From Mesorhizobium sophorae (GTDB lineage: Bacteria > Pseudomonadota > Alphaproteobacteria > Rhizobiales > Rhizobiaceae): 64,000 nt of DNA. The notes under the pieces are model-generated. The model saw only the letters and a list, made by a program, of their open reading frames with translations. It ran no database searches and was not told where the DNA came from. The DNA lies in contig NZ_NNRI01000007.1 of assembly GCF_002270415.1 (NCBI RefSeq), positions 186,001 through 250,000 on the forward strand, read 5' to 3'. The stretch's first letter is position 1. Each line of letters starts with the position of its first letter. Shown here one piece after another: positions 1 through 7,491 of this stretch. Made by a program: the position numbers and the translations under genes.

Positions 1-139
1 TCGCCAGCACCTTGCCTTCGAGCGGCCTGGTGCGCTCGCCAGCCTTGAGACGGGCCTTTCGCACCACCGCATCGTCAAGCATGAAGCGCAGATCGCCTTC
101 GGAAACGGCGGAAAGATCGGTGAAATGGCGAACTGACAT
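1..139 (-). CDS. argF: ornithine carbamoyltransferase, N-terminal fragment (cut by window edge)
   Basis: Only the first 46 codons lie in the window; the rest runs off the left edge. The protein begins MSVRHFTDLSAVSEGDL and continues into LDDAVVRKARLKAGE, which I recognise as the start of rhizobial ornithine carbamoyltransferase. That enzyme makes citrulline from ornithine and carbamoyl phosphate in arginine synthesis. The start codon lies 17 bases after the argD stop on the same strand, so the two genes very probably form an argD-argF operon. The carbamoyl-phosphate binding motif is outside the window, so the call rests on the N-terminus and the neighbour. Confidence 0.85.
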   Translation of the reverse strand, partial: MSVRHFTDLSAVSEGDLRFMLDDAVVRKARLKAGERTRPLEGKVLA

Positions 140-156
140 CAGCAATGGTTCCGGGA

Positions 157-1356
157 TTACTTCGCGGCGGCGGCGGCGATCGCCTCCGCCAGGCCCTTGG
201 CGCCGGCGCGGATGCGGCCGAGCGCGTCGTGGATCTCGGCATCGGTGACAGTGAGCGGCGGCAACAGGCGAATGACGTTGTCGCCGGCCGGAACCGCCAG
301 CAGGTGCTGGTCGCGCAATGCCATGTTCACCTTGGTGTTGGGCATGGCGCACTTGAGACCGAGCATCAGCCCGGTGCCCCTGATGTCCTCGATGACCTCA
401 GGAAACTCGTCGGCGACCGCCGCCAGCCCCTGCTTCATCAGCAGCGCCTTGCGCTGGACATCTTCGAGGAAGCCGTCTTCCAGCACCACGTCGAGCACCG
501 CGTTGCCGACCGCCATGGCCAGCGGGTTGCCGCCGAAAGTGGTGCCATGCACCCCGGACGTCATGCCAATGGCCGCCTCATCGGTGGCAAGGCAGGCGCC
601 CATCGGGAAGCCGCCGCCAATGCCCTTGGCGATCGCCATGATGTCGGGCGTGACGCCGGACCATTCATGCGCGAACAGCTTGCCGGTCCGGCCGATGCCG
701 CACTGGACCTCGTCGTAGATCAGCAGCAGGCCGTGCTGTTCGCACAACTGCCTGAGCCGCTTCAGCGACTGCGTCGGCACCGGGCGGATGCCGCCCTCGC
801 CCTGTACCGGCTCGATCAGGATCGCCGCGGTCTCCGGCGTGATCGCCTTTTCGGCCGCATCGATGTCATCGAAGCCGACCTGGTCGAAGCCCTCGACCTT
901 GGGTCCAAACCCTTCAAGGTACTTGTACTGACCGCCTGCCGCGATGGTCGCCAGCGTGCGGCCATGGAAGGCCCCCTCGAAGGTGATGACGCGGAAGCGT
1001 TCGGGATGTCCCTTGCCGAAATGGTAGCGCCGCGCCGTCTTGATCGCGCATTCCAGCGCTTCGGCGCCGGAATTGGTGAAGAACACCTTGTCGGCGAAGG
1101 TGGCGTCGACCAGCCGCTCGCCGAGCCGGGTTTGCCCCGGAATCTCGTAGAGATTGGAGACATGCCAAAGCTTCGCGGCTTGCTCGGTCAGTGCTGAGAC
1201 CAGGTGCGGATGGCTGTGACCCAGCGAATTGACGGCGATGCCGCCGGCGAAATCGAGATATCGCTCGCCCTTGTCGGTAACCAGCCAGGTGCCTTCCCCA
1301 TGGTCGAAGGCCAGGGGTGCGCGGGCAAAGGTCTCGTAAAGCGCCGAACCGCTCAT
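157..1356 (-). CDS. argD: acetylornithine aminotransferase
   Basis: A PLP-dependent class III aminotransferase of 399 residues, the normal family length. It transaminates N-acetylglutamate semialdehyde to acetylornithine in the arginine pathway and may also act on succinyldiaminopimelate for lysine. Family landmarks include [17 protein letters not shown] (cofactor-phosphate region), [15 protein letters not shown] (the Asp that contacts the PLP ring), and [12 protein letters not shown] (the Schiff-base Lys). The open frame extends upstream to 1593, but homology starts at [17 protein letters not shown], whose ATG at 1356 follows a CGGAGA ribosome-binding site. The extra upstream residues look non-coding. 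It leads into argF. A terminator-like hairpin sits 22 bases before the start. Confidence 0.93.
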   Translation of the reverse strand: MSGSALYETFARAPLAFDHGEGTWLVTDKGERYLDFAGGIAVNSLGHSHPHLVSALTEQAAKLWHVSNLYEIPGQTRLGERLVDATFADKVFFTNSGAEALECAIKTARRYHFGKGHPERFRVITFEGAFHGRTLATIAAGGQYKYLEGFGPKVEGFDQVGFDDIDAAEKAITPETAAILIEPVQGEGGIRPVPTQSLKRLRQLCEQHGLLLIYDEVQCGIGRTGKLFAHEWSGVTPDIMAIAKGIGGGFPMGACLATDEAAIGMTSGVHGTTFGGNPLAMAVGNAVLDVVLEDGFLEDVQRKALLMKQGLAAVADEFPEVIEDIRGTGLMLGLKCAMPNTKVNMALRDQHLLAVPAGDNVIRLLPPLTVTDAEIHDALGRIRAGAKGLAEAIAAAAAK

Positions 1357-1377
1357 TATATGCGTCTCCGGTACCGG

Positions 1378-1406
1378 AAAATCAAAAAAGCCGCCAAAGC
1401 GGCGGC
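1378..1406 (-). terminator. intrinsic terminator-like hairpin in the argD leader
   Basis: Read on the minus strand, GCCGCC, a GCTTT loop and GGCGGC form a perfect 6-bp GC stem, followed at once by TTTTTTGATTTT. It points towards argD and lies only 22 bases before the argD ATG. It may therefore be a transcription attenuator rather than the end of an upstream gene. Alternatively it ends an unannotated short transcript. Confidence 0.6.
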
Positions 1407-1435
1407 CTGTGCGGCTTATCGTGTTTTTCGGCCAT
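1382..1435 (-). CDS. possible 17-codon leader peptide upstream of argD
   Basis: An ATG-initiated frame reads [17 protein letters not shown] and stops inside the U-run of the terminator-like hairpin, as leader peptides of attenuators do. It has two Arg, two His and one Trp codon. There is no good Shine-Dalgarno in front of the ATG, so translation is uncertain. The call depends on its position over the hairpin; conservation in related genomes would decide it. Confidence 0.25.
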   Translation of the reverse strand: MAEKHDKPHRPPLWRLF

Positions 1436-1648
1436 GAAGTCAACGAAAACGTCGCGTAGTGCCCCGCGGCAAGCCCTCCGACGCAACGCCGGCTCACGAG
1501 CGACCGGGCAAGTTGGGGAAAACCTAAAAAACCGATTCGTGTTGCACTTGGGACTCTTGTCACCGAGTCAGCGCATAGAGTAGTTGTAGTCAAGAAATAA
1601 CTAGATTTCGTGCGGCGGACCTAATCACCAGATATATGTGGTGTCTGC

Positions 1649-1667
1649 CCCGGCAAATGTTGCCGGG
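1649..1667 (+). promoter_or_regulatory. perfect inverted repeat before gcrA
   Basis: CCCGGCAA, three bases, TTGCCGGG. It is centred about 55 bases before the gcrA start codon. It could be an operator or a 5' untranslated hairpin. It has no U-run, so a terminator is unlikely. Confidence 0.4.
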
Positions 1668-1712
1668 CCGGGAGTGGATTCCGATTGCCGCACGCTTAGC
1701 AGGAGCGGTCTC

Positions 1713-2231
1713 ATGAACTGGACTGACGAGCGGGTAGAACTTCTCAGAAAACTGTGGTCCGAGGGTCTGAGCGCAAGCCAGATTGCTGCGCAGCTTGGGG
1801 GGGTCAGCCGCAATGCGGTCATCGGTAAGGTGCACCGGCTGAAACTGTCGGGCCGCGGGCGGTCGACCGCCACGCCGGCACGCCAGAAGAAGGCGGCGCA
1901 AGGATCGACCGTTCAGAAATCGGTGTCGCGCGCTGCAAGCGCGGTCCGCCATGTCACGACATCGATCGGCGCAACGGCATTGCAGACGCAGTTCGACGCC
2001 GAACCGGTGGCACGCCACTACATCCGCCCGGTCGAGAATGTCGTGGTGCCGATCTCACGGCATCTGCAGCTGGTCGAGCTGACCGAGCGGACCTGCAAAT
2101 GGCCGAATGGCGATCCGCTTTCGGAGGACTTCAATTTCTGTGGCAACGAGGCCGCCGAAACCGGCCCCTACTGCAAGTACCACGCCCGCGTGGCGTTCCA
2201 GCCGGCATCGGAGCGGCGGCGGAGTCGATAA
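1713..2231 (+). CDS. gcrA: cell-cycle transcriptional regulator GcrA
   Basis: A 172-residue protein beginning MNWTDERVELLRKLWSEGLSASQIA. The N-terminal helix-turn-helix (about residues 1-45, with GVSRNAVIGKVHRL) is the GcrA DNA-binding domain. The C-terminal part (CKWPNGDPLSEDFNFCGN, then GPYCKYH) is the conserved sigma70-interacting domain with its Cys/His pairs. In Caulobacter GcrA joins sigma70 at promoters carrying GANTC sites methylated by CcrM and drives S-phase genes; the same role is expected here. The ATG at 1713 is chosen because homology starts there and AGGAG lies 8 bases before it. An upstream in-frame start at 1638 would add non-homologous residues. Confidence 0.93.
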   Translation: MNWTDERVELLRKLWSEGLSASQIAAQLGGVSRNAVIGKVHRLKLSGRGRSTATPARQKKAAQGSTVQKSVSRAASAVRHVTTSIGATALQTQFDAEPVARHYIRPVENVVVPISRHLQLVELTERTCKWPNGDPLSEDFNFCGNEAAETGPYCKYHARVAFQPASERRRSR

Positions 2232-2302
2232 CAGAGAAGGGAATAGGGGAGTAAGGCAATACGGCAGTAGGTGTGCGGAAAGTCGCGCTTGCGAAATGCC
2301 AT

Positions 2303-2350
2303 CCTACTGCCCTACTGCCCTACTGCCCTACTGCCCTACTGCCCTACTGC
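2303..2350. repeat. 6-copy tandem repeat of an 8-bp unit
   Basis: CCTACTGC occurs six times in exact tandem between the convergent ends of gcrA and corA. A reverse-complement copy, GGCAGTAGG, lies upstream at 2263-2271, so the RNA could fold into a hairpin with the array. It is probably a length-variable microsatellite by slippage. Confidence 0.85.
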
Positions 2351-2358
2351 CCTCTTCT

Positions 2359-3369
2359 TCACAGCCAGCCATTCTTGCGAAAGCGCCAGTAGAGAAACGA
2401 GCAGATCAGCGCGATCGTGGCCAGCACCACGGGGTAGCCATATTCCATCTTCAGTTCCGGCATGTCGCTGAAATTCATGCCGTAAATGCCGGCGAATGCC
2501 GTCGGCACCGCCAGGATGGCGGCCCAGGAGGCTAGCTTCTTGGAGATCGCCGTTTCCTGGCTCTGGCCGACCAGAAGGCTGGCCTCGAAAGCAAACGCCA
2601 GCACCTCGCGCAGACTGTCGATCTTTTCCTGCACGGTGCGGATATGGTCGGTCACGTCACGAAACAGCGGATGCATGGCCGTGTGGATCTGTGGCAGGTC
2701 GGCACTGGTTAGTCGGCGGCAGACTTCGACAAGCGGAAGTGCCGCATTGCGCAAGCGCAAAAGATCGCGGCGCAGCATATAGAGCCGCTCGATGTCGGGA
2801 CCTGTCATCGGCTTCAGCAGGACCCTGTCCTCGATCAGTTCGACCTCGTCCTCGATCTGCTCGAGCACGGGCATGTAGTTGTCGACGATGAAATCGAGAA
2901 TGGCGTAGAGGACGAAATCCTCGCCCTTGGCCAGCGAATGCGGGCAGCTTTCCCAATGCTGACGCACGGCGGCATAGGATGTGGACGGGCCATGCCTGAC
3001 GCTGACGATGTAGCCGCTGCCGACGAACAAATGGGTCTCGCCGAAGGTGACCCGTCCGTCGATCAGCTGTGCGGTTCGGGCGACGATGAACAAGGCGTCG
3101 CCATACTGCTCGATCTTCGGCCGCTGGTGCGGGTGTTCGGCATCCTCGATCGCCAGTTCATGCAGGTGAAACTGCGCCTGAACGCGAAGCAGCAGGTTGC
3201 GGTCGGGCTCGAGCAGGCCAATCCAGACGACATGACCGGTTTTTTTTGCCCATTCGCCGGCTTCCTCGATGGGAATGTCGGCGATGCGACGCCCAGCCGT
3301 GTAGACGCCGCAAGCGATAATGCCGGAGGTCGGCGCAGGCGCCGGAGTCAGGTTCCGAACATTTTCCAT
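2359..3369 (-). CDS. corA: CorA-family magnesium/divalent cation transporter
   Basis: A 336-residue inner-membrane channel protein for Mg2+ (some members carry Co2+, Ni2+ or Zn2+). It has a large cytoplasmic N-terminal domain with helical stretches (about residues 160-270). Two C-terminal membrane helices follow, and the first ends in the diagnostic GMN motif within AGIYGMNFSDMPEL. The end, LYWRFRKNGWL, gives the basic tail seen in the family. The ATG at 3369 (MENVRNL) is preferred over one at 3393 because GGGAGG sits 6 bases before it. The gene is convergent with gcrA and stands alone. Confidence 0.9.
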   Translation of the reverse strand: MENVRNLTPAPAPTSGIIACGVYTAGRRIADIPIEEAGEWAKKTGHVVWIGLLEPDRNLLLRVQAQFHLHELAIEDAEHPHQRPKIEQYGDALFIVARTAQLIDGRVTFGETHLFVGSGYIVSVRHGPSTSYAAVRQHWESCPHSLAKGEDFVLYAILDFIVDNYMPVLEQIEDEVELIEDRVLLKPMTGPDIERLYMLRRDLLRLRNAALPLVEVCRRLTSADLPQIHTAMHPLFRDVTDHIRTVQEKIDSLREVLAFAFEASLLVGQSQETAISKKLASWAAILAVPTAFAGIYGMNFSDMPELKMEYGYPVVLATIALICSFLYWRFRKNGWL

Positions 3370-3460
3370 CACAACCTCCCGAAGCAAATCCACGGACGAG
3401 GATACAGGAAAGCCCGGAAAGTCTAGCGCAATTCGGATGATGGTTCGAGAGTGCGACCGT

Positions 3461-4186
3461 TCAATTAACCGGAGGCGTCGCGGAAAGGCTGATCTTGTCG
3501 GTCTTGTCGCCCTTCGGCCGCTCGGCCGACATCTGCTGGCCGGTGACGATGTAGTAGATGGTCTCGGCGATGTTGGTGGCGTGATCGCCGATGCGCTCGA
3601 TGTTCTTGGCGCAAAACAGCAGATGCGTGCACGGCGTGATGTTGCGCGGATCTTCCATCATGTAGGTCAGCAATTCGCGGAACAGCGACGTGTACATGGC
3701 GTCGATCTGGTCGTCGCGGTCGCGCACGAAGCCGATCTTGTCGACCGAGCGCGATGCGTAGACGTCGAGCACTTCCTTGAGCTGGGTCAGCGCCAGGTTG
3801 GCCAGGGCTTCGAGGCCGCGGAACAGGCTGGTCGGCTGGCGTCCGTCGGTGACGGCGCCCACCCGCTTGGCAACGTTCTTGCCGAGGTCACCGACCCGTT
3901 CGAGGTCGGCGGAAATGCGGATGGCGCCGACGATCTCGCGCAGGTCCGTCGCCATCGGCTGGCGCTTGGCGATGATGATGATCGCCTTGTCGTCGATTTC
4001 GCGTTGCCCTTCATCGAGCACTGCATCGTCGCGGATGACCTTCTGGGCGAGGCCGGGGTCGGCATTGACGAGGGCGGCAACCGCCTGTTCGACCATACGC
4101 TCGGCATGGCCGCCCATCGCCGCGATGCGCTTCGACAGATACTTCAGCTCCTCGTCATAGGCGCTCATGATATGCACGGACTGCAT
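3461..4186 (-). CDS. phoU: phosphate-signalling regulator PhoU
   Basis: A 241-residue PhoU made of two three-helix repeats. Metal-cluster motifs are visible as DLERVGDLGKNVAKR in the first half and IERIGDHATNIAE in the second. PhoU couples the Pst transporter to the PhoR kinase and represses the Pho regulon when phosphate is plentiful. The start at 4186 (MQSVHIMSAYDEEL) follows GGGAAGG; homology begins at SAYDEEL. It lies 114 bases downstream of phoR on the same strand. The pst genes and phoB, which often separate or follow these two, are absent here. A half-perfect Pho box lies upstream. Confidence 0.93.
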   Translation of the reverse strand: MQSVHIMSAYDEELKYLSKRIAAMGGHAERMVEQAVAALVNADPGLAQKVIRDDAVLDEGQREIDDKAIIIIAKRQPMATDLREIVGAIRISADLERVGDLGKNVAKRVGAVTDGRQPTSLFRGLEALANLALTQLKEVLDVYASRSVDKIGFVRDRDDQIDAMYTSLFRELLTYMMEDPRNITPCTHLLFCAKNIERIGDHATNIAETIYYIVTGQQMSAERPKGDKTDKISLSATPPVN

Positions 4187-4246
4187 GGCGAAATGCCTTC
4201 CCACGGGGTGTCTTGTTTTGAGTCGTTTCCTCGAATCCCCGCTGAT

Positions 4247-4264
4247 ACGCTAGCCGGATGACAG
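4247..4264 (-). promoter_or_regulatory. candidate Pho box upstream of phoU
   Basis: On the minus strand CTGTCAT is followed by CCGG and then CTAGCGT. The first repeat matches the PhoB consensus CTGTCAT exactly; the second matches 4 of 7. The spacing of 4 is right, and it lies about 60 bases before the phoU start. Confidence 0.4.
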
Positions 4265-4300
4265 AAAAAAGAAACGGACCCGTGGAAAACTAGGGCAGTA

Positions 4301-5584
4301 TCAGTGCGTCGGCAAATGAACCGAGAAGGTAGCGCCATTGCCGAACTCGGACTTGATCGAAAGCCGGCCATTGTGGCGTGTCAGGATATGCTTGACGATC
4401 GACAGACCGAGGCCGGTTCCCTTCTGAGTGCGGCTGGTCTCGACATCGACGCGATAGAAGCGCTCGGTGATGCGCGGAATGTGTTCCTCGGGAATGCCGG
4501 GGCCAAAGTCCCTGATGGTCACGTCGATGCCTGGCTCCGAGCCGGGATCGCCGCGCGCGATCGACACCACCACGCGGCCGCCCGACTGCCCGTACTTGCA
4601 GGCGTTTTCCAGGAGGTTCTCGAAAACCTGGAAGAGCTCGTCGCGATCCCCCGGCACGTCGAGCGGGCCGTCGGCGTAATCCCGTTCGACGATAACGCTG
4701 TTTTCGCTGGCCAGCGGTCCGAGCGAATCGATGACGCTATCGACCGTCTCACGCAGGTCGACCTCGGTTCCCGGCTTCAGATAGGGCTTCATCTCGAGCC
4801 GCGACAGCGACAACAAATCATCGATCAGGCGCGCCATGCGCCCGGTCTGGCTCTGCATGATCTGCAGGAACTGGTCGCGCGCCGCCGGGTCGTTGCGGGC
4901 GGGTCCGCGCAGCGTTTCGATAAAGCCGGAGATCGAGGCGAGCGGCGTGCGCAGTTCGTGGCTGGCATTGGCTATGAAATCGGCGCGCATCCGGTCGATC
5001 CTGCGCGCTTCGCTCTGGTCCTTGAACACCAGCACATAGAGATCGGTGCCGTGGCCGACCGAGGAGGCACTCACCCGGTAAGCCCGTTCGACCGGCAGCT
5101 TCTCCGTATAGTCGACGACGTCAGAGGCGACATCGCCCGACAGCACGCCGTCCAGCAGAGCCTGCATTTCCGGCGCCCGGAATTTCAGCGACAGCGACAG
5201 ACCGGGCGCAATCCCGCCGAAGGCGGCGAAGGCGGCGGAATTGGCGTGGACGATGGTGGCGGTCCGGTCGAAGATGATCAGCGGGTCGGCGACGGCGGCC
5301 GCAAGATATTCGCCGGAGAGCCGTTGCAGGCCGATTGCCTCGATCGCGGCGGCACTCTCGGCCGATTGGCGCGTGCCGGTGACCGGCAGCATTGCCGCTG
5401 CAAGCAGCAGCGCCAGCGCCGCAAGGACGACAAAGCCGGATATCGCGGCCAAGGCATACACGCCGAGAATCGCGACGACGCCGGCGATCAGCAGCCAGCG
5501 GCTGCTCCACAGCCGGACCGCCAGGCCTTGCGCCATGCCACTCTGCTCTGCGTCCAGGTCAGCCATTCGCTCGCGCGCCCGCAC
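4301..5584 (-). CDS. phoR: phosphate regulon sensor histidine kinase PhoR
   Basis: A 427-residue membrane histidine kinase. Two adjacent hydrophobic segments near the N-terminus (about residues 26-70) anchor it. A PAS-like domain follows (about 90-195), then the phosphorylated His in ASHELRTPLASISGF, and an ATPase domain with ENLLENACKYG (N box), DFGPGIPEEH (G1) and GTGLGLSI (G2). It matches PhoR of rhizobia, which phosphorylates PhoB under phosphate limitation. The frame opens with GTG at 5584, preceded by GAGG; an ATG at 5566 (MADLDAEQ) is an alternative start. It precedes phoU and diverges from ppk2. Confidence 0.9.
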   Translation of the reverse strand: MRARERMADLDAEQSGMAQGLAVRLWSSRWLLIAGVVAILGVYALAAISGFVVLAALALLLAAAMLPVTGTRQSAESAAAIEAIGLQRLSGEYLAAAVADPLIIFDRTATIVHANSAAFAAFGGIAPGLSLSLKFRAPEMQALLDGVLSGDVASDVVDYTEKLPVERAYRVSASSVGHGTDLYVLVFKDQSEARRIDRMRADFIANASHELRTPLASISGFIETLRGPARNDPAARDQFLQIMQSQTGRMARLIDDLLSLSRLEMKPYLKPGTEVDLRETVDSVIDSLGPLASENSVIVERDYADGPLDVPGDRDELFQVFENLLENACKYGQSGGRVVVSIARGDPGSEPGIDVTIRDFGPGIPEEHIPRITERFYRVDVETSRTQKGTGLGLSIVKHILTRHNGRLSIKSEFGNGATFSVHLPTH

Positions 5585-5639
5585 CCTTGCCTCGCACCCG
5601 GTCGACCGGCGACGGAAACTTCCGCGCGACCGGTCTAAC

Positions 5640-5683
5640 GCATGACCCAGAAAATCGGAATCGATTTTCTGAAAGGATCATGC
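5640..5683. repeat. palindromic intergenic repeat, family R2
   Basis: The ends GCATGA and TCATGC and the inner arms CAGAAAATCG and CGATTTTCTG are inverted repeats around GAAT. The element lies between divergent phoR and ppk2. It belongs to a common rhizobial intergenic palindrome family (GCATGATC...GATCATGC). A second, degenerate copy is at 39500. Confidence 0.75.
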
Positions 5684-5750
5684 GCAAAATCAAAAGTGCT
5701 GTAGTGGCTCCCAATAGCATGAGTTCGGAAGCAGAAAAGGGTTCGTCTCG

Positions 5751-6659
5751 ATGAAAAAAGCCAAGGAAACTCCCGCCGCGCCAACTTCGGGTCCGCTGAA
5801 GATCAGTATCGGCGGCAAGGAGCGGGAGTTTGATATTGAAAATCCCGTGCTTCCCGACTGGGTCGAGGACAACAAGCTGACCGCCGGCGGCTACCCCTAC
5901 GACAAGAAGATGAAAAGCGAGGAGTATGACGAGACGCTCGAGAAATTGCAGATCGAGCTGGTCAAGGCGCAGGCGTGGCTGCAGTCGACCGGAAAACGGG
6001 TGATGGCGCTGTTCGAGGGCCGCGACGCCGCCGGCAAGGGCGGCACGATCTTCGTGCTGCGCCAGTACCTGAACCCTCGTACCGCGCGCAACGTGGCGCT
6101 GACCAAGCCGACCCCGACAGAGCAGGGGCAGTGGTACTTCCAGCGCTATGTCGACCATTTTCCGACATCGGGTGAGTTCCTCACCTTCGACCGCTCCTGG
6201 TACAACCGCGCCGGCGTCGAGCCGGTGATGGGTTTTTGCACGCCGCAGCAGCACGAGCAGTTTCTCGACGAGACACCGCATTTCGAACGGATGATCGCCA
6301 ATGAGGGCATCCACTTCTTCAAATTCTGGCTGAACATCGGCCAGGAGACGCAGCTCGAGCGCTTTCACGACCGCCGCTTCAGCCCGCTGAAAAGCTGGAA
6401 GTTTTCGCCGATCGACGTTGCCGGGATCACCAAGTGGGACGACTACACCAAGGTCCGCGACACCATGTTCGAGCGCACCCACAAAGAATTCGCGCCGTGG
6501 ATCATCATACGGGCCAATGACAAGCGGCGCGCGCGGCTCGGGGTCATTCGGCGCATCCTCCTATCGCTGCCCTATGACGGGCGCGATCTCGACATCATCG
6601 GCAAGGAAGACAAGAAGATCGTTGGCGAAGGGCCGTCGTTTCTGGGAAAGCAAGACTGA
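5751..6659 (+). CDS. ppk2: polyphosphate kinase 2 (PPK2 family)
   Basis: A 302-residue soluble PPK2. These enzymes use polyphosphate to phosphorylate nucleoside diphosphates, or run the reaction backwards. The Walker A loop is [11 protein letters not shown] (about residues 90-100). The Walker B/lid region is [19 protein letters not shown] (about 144-162), and the conserved [15 protein letters not shown] segment follows. Length and the single catalytic domain fit the class I type, which favours NDP to NTP. It is divergent from phoR, so the polyphosphate gene sits beside the phosphate sensor. A PhoB site for ppk2 itself was not found. Confidence 0.92.
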   Translation: MKKAKETPAAPTSGPLKISIGGKEREFDIENPVLPDWVEDNKLTAGGYPYDKKMKSEEYDETLEKLQIELVKAQAWLQSTGKRVMALFEGRDAAGKGGTIFVLRQYLNPRTARNVALTKPTPTEQGQWYFQRYVDHFPTSGEFLTFDRSWYNRAGVEPVMGFCTPQQHEQFLDETPHFERMIANEGIHFFKFWLNIGQETQLERFHDRRFSPLKSWKFSPIDVAGITKWDDYTKVRDTMFERTHKEFAPWIIIRANDKRRARLGVIRRILLSLPYDGRDLDIIGKEDKKIVGEGPSFLGKQD

Positions 6660-6667
6660 CGTCTTTT

Positions 6668-6696
6668 GCGCCGCGCAGCCAGAGGCCGCGCGGCGC
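6668..6696. terminator. GC hairpin between convergent ppk2 and crotonase
   Basis: GCGCCGCGC and GCGCGGCGC form a perfect 9-bp stem with an 11-base loop between the two gene ends. No U-run follows on either strand, so termination strength is uncertain. Confidence 0.45.
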
Positions 6697-6727
6697 GTTC
6701 GTCATCGACGCCTTTCGGTCGGACCGT

Positions 6728-7477
6728 TCAAGCCACCAGCCGGGCTATGCGCTGCAATCGCCGCAGCGTGGTGTCGTCCTGCAGCGCCTGCTGGAAAAGC
6801 GAAATCTCCTGATCGATACGGTCGCACAGCGCGGTGGTGTTGCCCTTGAGCAGGCCGCGCGTCTGCAGCAAGGCGGCGACCGGCTTCTTGACAAGTTGTC
6901 TCGCCCGGCCGAGGGCCGCGTCCTCGACGCTGCCGCCCGGCACGATCTCGGCGACGAGGCCGAGCGCCCTGGCATCCTCGGCGCGAAGCGTGTCGCCGAG
7001 GCAGAAGAAGCGGAAAGCACCGGCATAGCCGAGTTTCTGCGGCGCCAGGATGCTGGTCGCGGCATCCGGGACCAGGCCGAAATCGACGAACGGCACCCGG
7101 AACGTGCTTTGATCGGACGCGATCACCATGTCGCAATGGAACAGGATCGTGCAGCCGACGCCGACGGCGTCGCCATCGACACAGGCAAGGATGGGCTTGG
7201 GGAACGTCGCCAGCGTGCGAAACAGATCGGTGACGGCGGCGATCAGTTTCTGGTGCTTGGTGGCGTCGAGGAATTCGGAGAAATCGCCGCCGAGACAGAA
7301 GCAGCCTGACAGGCCGCGTAGCACGACGACGCGCACCTCCTCATTGTCGGCGGCTTCATGGAAGATCTTTGCCAGGCTTTCATAGGCTCGTCTGTCCAGC
7401 ACCGGCCGGCCGTCATTCGACGATACGGTGACCATTAGCGTGTGGTTGCGGAGTTCTGGTTGCGGATGGGGGCTCAT
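6728..7477 (-). CDS. crotonase-fold protein in the luxI operon (isomerase-like)
   Basis: A 249-residue enoyl-CoA hydratase/isomerase superfamily protein. Oxyanion-hole segments are seen in CFCLGGDFSEF and GDAVGVGCTILFHCD. The two catalytic Glu of true hydratases are missing: the usual G-C-E-L becomes GCTIL, and the usual P-E of the second loop becomes PFVDF. An Asp in GLVPDAATS lies where double-bond isomerases such as PaaG carry a catalytic Asp. The gene starts 14 bases after luxI and is very likely co-transcribed. I infer a role in shaping the acyl chain used for the signal, by isomerisation rather than hydration. An ordinary fatty-acid role remains possible. ATG 7477 is chosen over longer frames without homology. 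Confidence 0.8.
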   Translation of the reverse strand: MSPHPQPELRNHTLMVTVSSNDGRPVLDRRAYESLAKIFHEAADNEEVRVVVLRGLSGCFCLGGDFSEFLDATKHQKLIAAVTDLFRTLATFPKPILACVDGDAVGVGCTILFHCDMVIASDQSTFRVPFVDFGLVPDAATSILAPQKLGYAGAFRFFCLGDTLRAEDARALGLVAEIVPGGSVEDAALGRARQLVKKPVAALLQTRGLLKGNTTALCDRIDQEISLFQQALQDDTTLRRLQRIARLVA

Positions 7478-7491
7478 GACTGTCTCCGATT

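Larger units (their letters stand above)
1357..1712. other. argD-gcrA divergent intergenic region
   Basis: This 356-base gap separates divergent argD and gcrA and must hold both promoters. On the argD side it contains a terminator-like hairpin and a 17-codon open frame. On the gcrA side it holds four GANTC sites (1534, 1552, 1565, 1677) and a perfect 8-bp inverted repeat at 1649-1667. I could not pick convincing -35/-10 boxes. Confidence 0.8.

Noticed and set aside
1357..1593. 79-residue N-terminal extension of argD
   Set aside because: It would cross the terminator-like hairpin and has no homology. The ATG at 1356 has a ribosome-binding site and the family N-terminus.
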